A stretch of 64,000 bases of DNA from Brevibacterium aurantiacum (GTDB lineage: Bacteria > Actinomycetota > Actinomycetes > Actinomycetales > Brevibacteriaceae): the NCBI RefSeq assembly GCF_007558825.1, contig NZ_VLTK01000002.1:372001-436000 (forward strand), given 5' to 3'. Made by a program: the position numbers and the translations under genes. Under the pieces are notes generated by a model. It had not been told where the DNA came from. It searched no databases and saw only the letters and a list, made by a program, of their open reading frames with translations. This document shows, piece after piece, positions 16,743-24,021 of this stretch (the first letter of the stretch is position 1; every line of letters begins with the position of its first letter).

Positions 16743-17429
16743 ATGTCTGATGCAGACCGCGTAGTCATTCTCGGAGGCCACGGAAAGATCGCCCTCATGG
16801 CCGCACCGAAGCTGAAGGAATCCGGATACTCGGTGGATTCCGTCATTCGCAATCCGGATCAGACCGCCGAGGTGGAGGCTGCGGGCGCGAACGCCGTTGT
16901 CCTCGACATCGAATCGGCCGATACCGGCAAGCTCGCGGAGCTCTTCACCGGAGCAAAGGCCGTGGTCTTCTCGGCAGGCGCCGGCGGTGGCAATCCTGAC
17001 CGGACCCGCGCTGTGGATCTTGAGGCAGCGAAACGCTCCATCGATGCCAGCGCGCAAGCGGGAGTCGATCGCTACGTCATCGTGTCCTATGCCAGTGCGG
17101 GCGTCGACCTCGACCGTGTCGATCCGGAGAGCTCGTTCTACCCTTACGTTGAAGCGAAGCACGGAGCAGATGAGCACCTGCGTGCAAGCTCCCTGAACTA
17201 CACGATCCTCGGGCCCGGCGGTCTGACCTCGGAGCCGTCGAAGGGCAGCGTGCTGCTGGCCGATGGCGCCGGTGACGTCGACGGCACGACCCCGGACGAT
17301 GACACGCGAGTGACCTCACGTGAACTCGTCGCCGATGTGATGACCCATGTCATCGCCAACGATGCCGCGAAGCGAGAGACCGTGAACTTCTACGACGGTG
17401 ACACCCCGATCGCCGAGGCTGTGAAGTAG
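16743..17429 (+). CDS. NAD(P)-binding atypical SDR (NmrA-like)
   Basis: A protein of 228 residues. The N-terminal Rossmann motif is VVILGGHGKIALMAAPKL, a variant of GxxGxxG; VIRNPDQ and DIESADT follow, and YVEAKHGADEHL holds a Y...K pair. The LNYTILGPGGLTSEP segment is typical of extended NmrA-like/SDR5 proteins used as redox sensors or reductases. The catalytic triad is incomplete, so it may be a sensor. The ATG at 16743 has GAAGGAGAAG upstream. A strong hairpin terminator follows. Confidence 0.78.
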   Translation: MSDADRVVILGGHGKIALMAAPKLKESGYSVDSVIRNPDQTAEVEAAGANAVVLDIESADTGKLAELFTGAKAVVFSAGAGGGNPDRTRAVDLEAAKRSIDASAQAGVDRYVIVSYASAGVDLDRVDPESSFYPYVEAKHGADEHLRASSLNYTILGPGGLTSEPSKGSVLLADGAGDVDGTTPDDDTRVTSRELVADVMTHVIANDAAKRETVNFYDGDTPIAEAVK

Positions 17430-17464
17430 GACTTCGCGACACACATATTTCGCGACACACACAT

Positions 17465-17495
17465 GGGGAGATCGAACTCAGCCTTCGATCTCCCC
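17465..17495. terminator. 12-bp perfect hairpin terminator between convergent genes
   Basis: GGGGAGATCGAA-ctcagcc-TTCGATCTCCCC is a perfect 12-bp stem with a 7-nt loop. It lies between the convergent SDR5-like and DHFR-like genes and can serve both. No long T-run follows on either strand. Just upstream (about 17435-17462) is a near-duplicate TTCGCGACACACA. Confidence 0.75.
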
Positions 17496-17516
17496 ATTGT
17501 CACGCTCACGACGTCT

Positions 17517-18161
17517 TCATCCTCGATCTTTCCTGTTCCAGAGCTGGTGGGTCAGTCCACTCGACGAGCCGATCGTCTCGATCGTGAAGCGGTCCTCGAT
17601 GCCGCTGATGCCTTCCCATAGCGAAACACCCGTGCCCAACGTGATCGGAACGATCGCCACAGCCATGAAGTCGATGAGGTCAGCGGCGAGGAACTGGCGA
17701 ATGGTCGACGGGCCACCCCCGATGCGTACGTCGCGACCGTTCGCGGCATCGATCGCCTGGTCCAGGACAGCCTCAGGGGTGTCATCGACGAAATGGAAGC
17801 TCGTCCCGTTGGAAAACTCCATCGCCTCCCTCGGGTGGTGAGTGAGGATGAAGCACGGAGTCTTGAACGGCGGTTCCTCGCCCCACCAGCCGCGCCACCC
17901 ATCATCGGGCCACGGCCCCTCCTGCGGCCCGAACTTCTTCCGACCCATGATCTCGGCGCCGATGCCCTGTCCCCACATTGCGAACAGCGCGCGATCAAGA
18001 GTGACGGGCCCATCGACGCCGCCGATCCCTTCGATTCCTTGACCGTCGAACCAGCCGAAGAGTGCTCGGGCACCGCCGATCGGCTCGTCGAACGTCACAT
18101 AGTCACCGGCGGAGTAGCCGTCCAGTGAGACGAATTGACTGTGTACACGTACTCGAACCAT
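17517..18161 (-). CDS. Dihydrofolate reductase-like (RibD C-terminal) protein
   Basis: A protein of 214 residues of the DHFR/RibD-C superfamily: VHSQFVSLDGYSAG at the start, EIMGRKKFGPQEGPWPDDGW in the middle, VRIGGGPSTIRQFLAADLIDF for the nucleotide-binding GGG motif, and IVPITLGTGVSLW. These are NADPH-binding reductases of unknown substrate, not the true DHFR. ATG 18161 has CGGAG at a good distance. It is divergent from an HxlR regulator, with an operator-like site between them. Confidence 0.8.
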   Translation of the reverse strand: MVRVRVHSQFVSLDGYSAGDYVTFDEPIGGARALFGWFDGQGIEGIGGVDGPVTLDRALFAMWGQGIGAEIMGRKKFGPQEGPWPDDGWRGWWGEEPPFKTPCFILTHHPREAMEFSNGTSFHFVDDTPEAVLDQAIDAANGRDVRIGGGPSTIRQFLAADLIDFMAVAIVPITLGTGVSLWEGISGIEDRFTIETIGSSSGLTHQLWNRKDRG

Positions 18162-18211
18162 GATCACTCCGATGTGATAGTCAGCGATGAGTGAGTCAAG
18201 CGTAGGATGTA

Positions 18212-18232
18212 GTGATTGCCGATTGCAACTAC
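18212..18232. promoter_or_regulatory. HxlR operator candidate, copy 1
   Basis: Read on the minus strand, the site is GTAGTTGCA-ATC-GGCAAT-CA-CT. The same pattern, GTAGTTGCA-N3-KGCAAT-N2-CT, recurs on the plus strand at 18853-18873. This copy lies between the divergent DHFR-like and hxlR genes and would overlap the hxlR promoter. Binding by HxlR is inferred from the shared motif and location. Confidence 0.6.
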
Positions 18233-18245
18233 TTGGGAGGAAGAA

Positions 18246-18737
18246 TTGCGAAGCGAACCGCGCTCGGGCTGCGCGATCAACGCAGCCGTCGAAGTCCTCG
18301 GTGATTCCTGGAGCCTCATCGTGCTCCGCGACATCGTATTCGGCAATCGCCGCCATTTCCGCGAGCTCCTCACTCTCAACGACGAGTCAATCGCGTCGAA
18401 TATGCTCTCCAGTCGCCTGAAGAAGCTGGTCGACGAAGGCCTGCTGACCCGGGCAGACGCGGTTCGCGGCCAAAAGGCCGCCTATTCCCTCACTGAGGCG
18501 GGGATCCAGGTGGTGCCGGTCATGGTCGCGCTCGGCGCCTGGGGAATGAACCACCGCCCGACCTCTCACGAACTGACAGTGAGGGCCCGCATTCTCGCTG
18601 AGTCGCCCGAGCTGGTCGACGATCTCATGGACGAACTGCGGGAGGCCCACCTCGGCGTTGCCCTTCCTGAATCTCCTCGGCCACGGGCTTCGGAGCGTCT
18701 GCAGGCCGAGTATGAGGCTGCACTCGGAAAGATGTGA
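18246..18737 (+). CDS. HxlR family transcriptional regulator
   Basis: About 163 residues. The HxlR winged HTH starts with RSGCAINAAVEVLGDSWSLI (a cysteine near the N-terminus, as in redox-sensing members), then VLRDIVFGNRRHFREL, ASNMLSSRLKKLVDEGLLTR, and the wing GQKAAYSLTEAG. A C-terminal helical extension follows. The TTG at 18246 is chosen because GGGAGGAAGAA precedes it; upstream codons have no ribosome site. It probably represses itself, the divergent DHFR-like gene and, through a second identical site, the VOC gene at 18915. Confidence 0.85.
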   Translation: MRSEPRSGCAINAAVEVLGDSWSLIVLRDIVFGNRRHFRELLTLNDESIASNMLSSRLKKLVDEGLLTRADAVRGQKAAYSLTEAGIQVVPVMVALGAWGMNHRPTSHELTVRARILAESPELVDDLMDELREAHLGVALPESPRPRASERLQAEYEAALGKM

Positions 18738-18852
18738 TCAATCTTCTGACCTTCGCATTCCTCGCCTGGGGCTGATTCTCACTGACGCCATCTGGAATGT
18801 GAGTGCGAAGAAGGCCTTGTCCGAGCCGAGGCTGTGTGCTTCTATAGGGTGA

Positions 18853-18880
18853 GTAGTTGCAGAATGCAATTGCTTTGCAT
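18853..18880 (+). promoter_or_regulatory. HxlR operator candidate, copy 2
   Basis: GTAGTTGCA-GAA-TGCAAT-TG-CT at 18853-18873 repeats the hxlR promoter site. It holds the perfect dyad TTGCA-GAA-TGCAA (18857-18869), and ATGCAA-N5-TTGCAT overlaps it to 18880. It lies 35-60 bp before the VOC start, a promoter position. Confidence 0.6.
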
Positions 18881-18914
18881 ATTGAATCGACTCATCGATC
18901 TCAATGGAGCGATC

Positions 18915-19247
18915 ATGTTCACCGGACTGATGGCCAGCATCACCGTCACTGATCAGGGCCAGGCGCACGACTGGTACTCGAAGGTCTTCGAGCGCGGCCC
19001 CGACGCCACTCCAATGCCGGGACTGCTCGAATGGCACTTCGGAAGCGAGTTCGGAGTTCAGGTCTGGACCGAGCCGCAGCGTGCCGGATACTCGACCGCG
19101 GTCATCGGGGAGTCGGACCTCGATGCACTTGCTGAGCAGCTGGCTGCTGCTGGTATCGACCACGGTGGACCACAGCCGGGCGGTGGTCAGCGGATTCTGC
19201 CGATCGCTGACCCCGACGGCAATCGAATCGTCTTCTCCGGTGAGTGA
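18915..19247 (+). CDS. VOC family protein (glyoxalase-like)
   Basis: A protein of 110 residues: MFTGLMASITVTDQGQAHDW, then YSKVFERGPD, TAVIGESDLDALAEQLAAAG and LPIADPDGNRIVFSGE. This is a single VOC module of about half the size of two-module dioxygenases. The ATG at 18915 has TGGAG seven bases upstream. It lies 7 nt before the broken SRPBCC gene, so the pair was probably an operon under HxlR control. Confidence 0.8.
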   Translation: MFTGLMASITVTDQGQAHDWYSKVFERGPDATPMPGLLEWHFGSEFGVQVWTEPQRAGYSTAVIGESDLDALAEQLAAAGIDHGGPQPGGGQRILPIADPDGNRIVFSGE

Positions 19248-19298
19248 GGCTGCAATGTACCCCACGACCGACACCATTCGACTGAGCACGGAGATCGC

Positions 19299-19316
19299 AC
19301 GTCCCCGCGGGGACGT
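19299..19316. repeat. 18-bp perfect palindrome, copy 1
   Basis: ACGTCCCCGCGGGGACGT is a perfect palindrome inside the SRPBCC pseudogene. An identical copy lies at 19571-19588. The two are read in different codon frames (ARPRGDV here, DVPAGTL there), so protein coding alone does not explain the identity. Confidence 0.9.
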
Positions 19317-19570
19317 CTGGGAAGCCTTCGCCGACACCGAAGCCAGGCAGCAGTGGAGTGCCTCAGCCGGCGAAGGTGTCGTCTACGACCGCGATGACTT
19401 CCGGACCGGAGGCCGTGCGGAATATCGGTGTGGGAGCCCCGAAGCGCTCGAGTACGGTGCGGCCATCGACTACATTCACGTCTAAGTGGAGGACTTTGCC
19501 GTTCACACCGACACAATGTGGCGTGGGGACGATCTTCTCGTCACAGGGATGGTCACCTGGTCCTTCATTG

Positions 19571-19588
19571 ACGTCCCCGCGGGGACGT
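19571..19588. repeat. 18-bp perfect palindrome, copy 2
   Basis: Identical to the palindrome at 19299-19316, 272 bp downstream, beyond the in-frame stop. No further copy was noticed in the window. Confidence 0.9.
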
Positions 19589-19677
19589 TGGTGACGATCG
19601 TGAACCAGGTGGTGTCGTTCGTCGGCACCGACATGATCGATGGCAGTCGGAACGGTCACCGAATCGCCCTCGAGCAG

Positions 19678-20565
19678 CTAGGCGCCTTCTTCGCTGGCCC
19701 AGGGGAGGTCCGCTCCAGCACGACCGACGGTGATGGCCGCCCGGCGTGAGGCATTCTCGCCGAGGTCGGTGAGCATGACCTCATCCATGTCCTCGAATCG
19801 GGTGCCTGTGCTCTGCAGATCGTGCACCAGAGATGACATGAAGGTATCTCCGGCACCGATCGTGTCCCTCACCTTCACTGCTCCTGCCGGAACCCTCACC
19901 CTGGCCGAGGCGGTCGAGAGGATCGAGCCCTCCGACCCGCAGGTGAGTGCGACCTGTTTGGCCCCGAGACGAAGGATCCGATCCACCTGAGCATCGGCAC
20001 TCTGTCCGGGATAGAGCCAGTCCGCATCGGCATCACTGAGCTTGACGACATCGACACGTGCAGCGAGAGACTCGAACCGAGCCAGCGCCTGCTCATGGTC
20101 GCCGATGATGGAGGCCCGGATATTGGGGTCGAAGCTCAGCAGTGCTGAGGAGTCTCGTCCGCGCTGGAGAAGAGAATCGACCGCAGCGGCACCGGGGGTG
20201 AGGAACGCCGCGATCGAACCGACATGAATTGCCGCCCAGTCGCCGCTGCCGACCAGCGATGCATCGGGGGCCCAGCGCAGTGAGAACTCGTATTCGGCAG
20301 AGCCGTCCGCCGACAGCAGAGCTCGTGCCGTCGAGGTCGAACCAGTCGGGCGGGCGTGCACACGGACGTGCGACTCCCGCAGATGAGCCAGAAGGAACCC
20401 ACCGTGGAAGTCATCTCCGACATCGGTGAGCAGCTCGACATCGGCGCCGAGGCGTCCCAGGCCGAGGGCGACATTCGCCGGCGCCCCGCCGGGAGCATAG
20501 CGATCTGATGATCCGGCCGAGCTGACGATGTCGATGAGAGCCTCACCGATGACAAGAATGCTCAT
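19678..20565 (-). CDS. PfkB family carbohydrate kinase (fructokinase-like)
   Basis: A protein of 295 residues. The PfkB signature 1 is GGAPANVALGLGRLGADVEL near residue 26, and signature 2 is the anion-hole and base motif DTIGAGDTF near 232; the VKLSDADADWLYPG loop and LTCGSEGS fit ribokinase-family fructokinases. It phosphorylates a sugar with ATP. ATG 20565 starts the conserved MSILVIGEALIDIV. Its 3' end overlaps the convergent SRPBCC pseudogene by 72 nt. Confidence 0.88.
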   Translation of the reverse strand: MSILVIGEALIDIVSSAGSSDRYAPGGAPANVALGLGRLGADVELLTDVGDDFHGGFLLAHLRESHVRVHARPTGSTSTARALLSADGSAEYEFSLRWAPDASLVGSGDWAAIHVGSIAAFLTPGAAAVDSLLQRGRDSSALLSFDPNIRASIIGDHEQALARFESLAARVDVVKLSDADADWLYPGQSADAQVDRILRLGAKQVALTCGSEGSILSTASARVRVPAGAVKVRDTIGAGDTFMSSLVHDLQSTGTRFEDMDEVMLTDLGENASRRAAITVGRAGADLPWASEEGA

Positions 20566-20685
20566 GGGCTCGATTCTATGCGCACACGAGCGTTCAGTTT
20601 CCTCATCAGTACGAATAGTACGTATATAGTCCAGAGGTCGACTTTGACATCAGTTCATGTCAGTGCCGTCTGGAATCGTTGCCGC

Positions 20686-21144
20686 ATGGACAAAGACACG
20701 ATGGAATCAGAAGTCAGAACGATCGTCGACGCAGCCTCAGCTCGCATCCTCACACCGCGGGAAGGCGAATGCTTGGTCTGCTACGTCTTTCGCCAGCTCG
20801 GAGAATTCGGCTGCGACGGAACACGTCGCTTCGCCCTGACCTTTCGGGACCGAACAGCTCCTCGGGCCACTGCGCTGATGGAACGTTTGGGAAGCATGGG
20901 TGCCTGCTGCTGTGACTGCGAGGTTTTCAACAACGCATATACGTTCGCAGAACGCCCGTGGATCACCGGAGCCGCATTCGGGGCAGAGATCGGCACAGGG
21001 TTCGAATCCCAAGAGCCGGTCGACCTACGCGAGGAGTTCGGCATCAATGAGCCACCCGCGAAGATCTTCTACCTGTGCTGCCAGTTCGTGCGTCGAGGCT
21101 CGACGCGGCCCTGCCCGAACTGGGTGCGAATGAGTCGGTGGTGA
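20686..21144 (+). CDS. DUF2695 family protein
   Basis: A protein of 152 residues with GECLVCYVFRQLGEFGCDGT in the first half and SMGACCCDCEVFNNAY in the second, the cysteine-rich motif of DUF2695. Seven cysteines in about 90 residues suggest metal binding, but no function is known. ATG 20686 is the first start consistent with the family; no clear ribosome site. It ends 36 nt before the nucleoside hydrolase gene, which may be in the same transcript. Confidence 0.65.
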   Translation: MDKDTMESEVRTIVDAASARILTPREGECLVCYVFRQLGEFGCDGTRRFALTFRDRTAPRATALMERLGSMGACCCDCEVFNNAYTFAERPWITGAAFGAEIGTGFESQEPVDLREEFGINEPPAKIFYLCCQFVRRGSTRPCPNWVRMSRW

Positions 21145-21180
21145 GGAACTGGGCGATGGGATTCCGGCAGAATAGGACAC

Positions 21181-22398
21181 ATGCCTCCACACCTGCCGCT
21201 GTTCCTCGACTGTGACCCCGGGATCGACGACGCCATCGCCCTCGGATATCTGCTGTGCCAAGACGACGTCGACATCATCGGCATCGCGGCCTCAGGCGGC
21301 AACGTGTCCACCGCACAGGTCAGCGCCAACGCTCAAGGCTGGCTTGAACTTGCCGGACGGACTGGCATACCCATCCACCCGGGAAGCGAGTTCCCCACAG
21401 CTTGGCCGACCGAAGGCACCGACGGAGACTCTGCGATGTCGCCTATCGCCGAGCCCGAGTACGCTGACCTCACCCACGGACCCACCGGCGTCGGATATGC
21501 GCGGCTTCCACAACCGGCGACACCGGCCAGCTCCATCAGTGCCGCTCAAGCCTGGGTCGATGCTGCACGGTCTCACCCCGGAGAGCTCATCGGCGTTGTC
21601 ATCGGACCGTCGACGAACCTTGCCCTGGCCATAGCCATCGAACCCGAACTGCCCAACCTGGTGAGACGACTCTTCATCATGGGCGGCGCCTTCAACTATC
21701 GCGGCAACACCCACCCGACCACCGAATGGAACGTCACCTTCGACCCCGAGTCGACGGCGACGGTCGTCGCCGCCTTCGACCACGCTCACCTCGAGGGTAC
21801 TCATCGGGCCCTGCCGGTGATCGCCCCGATCGAAGCCACCGAGGCTCTTGAGATGACTCCCACACGGTTGAGAACGATCCTCGACGCGGCTCCGAAACCT
21901 CACGACGGGACAGGAGAACCGTCGGCCGCAGGTGAGAGATGGGGCAGCTGGCTGGCCCAGATGGCCGAAGCCCTGCGCTTCTACTTCGAGTTCCACGAAT
22001 GGGACGGTCTGGGCTACATCGCCCACATCCATGATCCCTTCGTCCTCGCCTGCGCCCTCGAGTGGGCACGCAGCGACGAGATCTCAACCATCTCGGCGGT
22101 CAGCGACGAGCCCATTGCGAACGGAACTCGAGGCACCCTGCCGTGGGCCACCACGATCTGTGCGCCCGTCGACGTCGAACTCACCGGTAAACTCACACGT
22201 GGCGAAACCGTCGCCGATTGGCTGGGACGGTGGGGGAAGGGCGTCAATGCCGAGATCATCCGCACGATCGATGCGCAGACCTTCCTCGACCACCTCGGCG
22301 AGACACTGAGCAAAGGACCCCATCATGACCACGAAACCAACACAGTCTGGGCAGGGGCCGGCACACACCGTCGGTCCCGCACAAAACCAGAGCACTGA
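21181..22398 (+). CDS. Inosine/uridine-preferring nucleoside hydrolase
   Basis: A protein of 405 residues. The N-terminal calcium-binding motif DCDPGIDDAIAL lies at residues 10-21; the GPSTNLALAIAIEPEL and FIMGGAFNYRGNTHPTTEWN blocks and HDPFVLA hold further ligands and the active-site histidine. It cleaves the N-glycosidic bond of nucleosides to free base and ribose. The last about 25 residues (KGPHHDHETNTVWAGAG and on) lie beyond the normal fold end and overlap the next gene by 74 nt. It leads an operon with an ECF importer, which points to nucleoside or base salvage. Confidence 0.88.
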   Translation: MPPHLPLFLDCDPGIDDAIALGYLLCQDDVDIIGIAASGGNVSTAQVSANAQGWLELAGRTGIPIHPGSEFPTAWPTEGTDGDSAMSPIAEPEYADLTHGPTGVGYARLPQPATPASSISAAQAWVDAARSHPGELIGVVIGPSTNLALAIAIEPELPNLVRRLFIMGGAFNYRGNTHPTTEWNVTFDPESTATVVAAFDHAHLEGTHRALPVIAPIEATEALEMTPTRLRTILDAAPKPHDGTGEPSAAGERWGSWLAQMAEALRFYFEFHEWDGLGYIAHIHDPFVLACALEWARSDEISTISAVSDEPIANGTRGTLPWATTICAPVDVELTGKLTRGETVADWLGRWGKGVNAEIIRTIDAQTFLDHLGETLSKGPHHDHETNTVWAGAGTHRRSRTKPEH

Positions 22399-23203
22399 GA
22401 GTCACGGCACCAAAAGTCACCAGAGCCACACACTTCCTCTCACACTGACCTTGCTCGGCACCATCGTCATCCTCGGCACATATATCGCGGTCCTCCTGAC
22501 ACAACCGGCCAACCTCGGCACGAACTTGGGACATACGACCCTGTGGGTCATGCTCGGATACCTGTTCGGGGGAGTCCTCCTCGCAGCCGGCACACTGCCG
22601 CTGATCCCGCGCAGCATTCTCGCGCTCATCCCCGTCGCCATCGCCGCCAATATCGTCATCGGCCATGTCGTCGGCAATGTCACCCCCATCCCGCTCTACC
22701 TCGACTCGATCGGGACCGTGATGATCGGTGTCCTCGCCGGTCCTGCAGCCGGAGCGTTCACCGGCATCATCTCCAACCTCATCTGGGGAGTCACCCTGAG
22801 CCCCAGCGTCATCGCCTTCAGCTCTGGGGCGGCCTTCATCGGTGCGGCTGCAGGGTGGGCGGCACGGCTCGGTGCCTTCCGCACTCCCTGGTTCGCCGTC
22901 ATCACCGGCGCTCTTGCAGGAATCCCTGCCGGAGCACTCGGCGCTCCTGTGGCTGCCTACGTCTTCGGCGGCGGTCTGGGCTCTGGCACCGGCGGCGTCG
23001 TCGCCATCCTGCAGGCAGCCGGCCTCGAGATGCTCAATGCGACATTGGCACAGAGCCTGTTCTCCGACATCATCGACAAGGCGCTCATCTTCGCCCTGGC
23101 CTATGTGGTCGTGCGCACCCTGCCGCGGCGAATTCTCGACAGGTATCCGTTCACCGACCACAGTCTTTCGCGCAGATCCCGCACACCGGTGCGGGTCGGC
23201 TGA
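22325..23203 (+). CDS. ECF transporter S component, substrate unassigned
   Basis: A protein of 292 residues: a polar N-terminus of about 38 residues, then about six membrane helices. The block PLYLDSIGTVMIGVLAGPAAGAFTG near residue 122 and SNLIWGVTLSPS following match ECF substrate-binding subunits. ATG 22325 has AAAGGA upstream and lies inside the nucleoside hydrolase gene. It is followed directly by EcfT and the fused ATPase, so a dedicated (group I) importer. Linkage to a nucleoside hydrolase suggests nucleoside, base or a vitamin precursor as cargo, inference only. Confidence 0.75.
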   Translation: MTTKPTQSGQGPAHTVGPAQNQSTESHGTKSHQSHTLPLTLTLLGTIVILGTYIAVLLTQPANLGTNLGHTTLWVMLGYLFGGVLLAAGTLPLIPRSILALIPVAIAANIVIGHVVGNVTPIPLYLDSIGTVMIGVLAGPAAGAFTGIISNLIWGVTLSPSVIAFSSGAAFIGAAAGWAARLGAFRTPWFAVITGALAGIPAGALGAPVAAYVFGGGLGSGTGGVVAILQAAGLEMLNATLAQSLFSDIIDKALIFALAYVVVRTLPRRILDRYPFTDHSLSRRSRTPVRVG

Positions 23204-24019
23204 ATGACCTCGACTGTTCTCGACCGGGAACAGCAGGCCACACACCGTTGGCATCCAGCCACCGAGATCATCGTCCTCGTATGCTCTCTGCTGCTCGTCT
23301 TCGGCATCCCGTCCCCGGTCGTGCCCATCGCCATCATCGCCGCCACGCTCATTGCCGCGGTGATCTCACCCGCAGTGAGTCTGCGCACCTGGGCGATCGG
23401 CGTCGGCGTGCTGTGCCTGCCGACGCTGATCGTCCTCAGCGTCGTGCAGGGACTCTTCTACCCCGGCGCCGAGGTGACCGTGCTGTGGGAATACGGTCTC
23501 GCCCAGCTCACCGTCGAAGGACTGGCGATCGCCGCACAGATCTGGCTGCGGGTCAGTGCGCTCGTGTCCCTGTGCGCATTCTTCGGACTCGGAGTCGACT
23601 CGGCTCGCCTGTATGACGGGCTGCGGGCCCTGCGGCTGCCCTCCTCGGTGGCCTATATCTGCGCCTCGGCGATCGGCCTCATCCCACTCATCCGCACCCG
23701 CACTCAGCAGATGATCGAGGCCCGCGCCAGTCGCGGTTGGGACGTGAGCAGTTGGGTGGTCCGCACTCGGCTGCTGCCGAGCATCGTCACCGGCCTGTTC
23801 ACCTCCGTCCTCATCGAGGTCGAACAGCGTCACGACGTGCTCGAACAACGCGGTCTCGGACAATCAACGCAGGTGACGTCGCTGCAGGATCACCACGATG
23901 GCCGGAGCCAAAGGTTCCTGCGGCGAGGTGCTCCCCTCCTCACCTGCGTCCTCGTCGTGTCCTCCGTGGCCGATGTCCTGCCCCTGCCCACTGCCGACCA
24001 GATGATCTGGGGTGCCTGA
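23204..24019 (+). CDS. ecfT: ECF transporter T component (EcfT)
   Basis: A protein of 271 residues with five to six hydrophobic segments and the EcfT coupling motif EARASRGWDV near residue 174 (A-R-[AS]-[RS]-G), the helix that contacts the ATPases; a second arginine-containing motif normally seen further on appears as EQRGL near 217. ATG 23204 follows the S-component stop with no gap. It links the S component to the fused ATPase. Confidence 0.85.
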   Translation: MTSTVLDREQQATHRWHPATEIIVLVCSLLLVFGIPSPVVPIAIIAATLIAAVISPAVSLRTWAIGVGVLCLPTLIVLSVVQGLFYPGAEVTVLWEYGLAQLTVEGLAIAAQIWLRVSALVSLCAFFGLGVDSARLYDGLRALRLPSSVAYICASAIGLIPLIRTRTQQMIEARASRGWDVSSWVVRTRLLPSIVTGLFTSVLIEVEQRHDVLEQRGLGQSTQVTSLQDHHDGRSQRFLRRGAPLLTCVLVVSSVADVLPLPTADQMIWGA

Positions 24020-24021
24020 GA

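Larger units (their letters stand above)
19255..19749 (+). pseudogene. SRPBCC/AHSA1-like gene interrupted by an in-frame TAA
   Basis: The frame opens at ATG 19255 (SD GAGTGAGG) and reads an AHSA1-like start (LSTEIARPRGDVWEAFADTE) to YIHV, then TAA at 19483-19485, then continues in the same frame with VEDFAVHTDTMWRGDDLLVT and DGSRNGHRIALEQLGAFFAG, the usual C-terminal half of this fold. So the gene is split by a single nonsense codon and no frameshift. The final 24 codons run into the convergent PfkB gene and are not family-like. It could be a real pseudogene or a sequencing error; the protein would be 76 residues if stopped at TAA. Confidence 0.7.

Noticed and set aside
22256-23254. Long reverse frame opposite the ECF S gene
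   Set aside because: Acidic/arginine-rich artificial composition; the forward strand has a real membrane protein with a start site.
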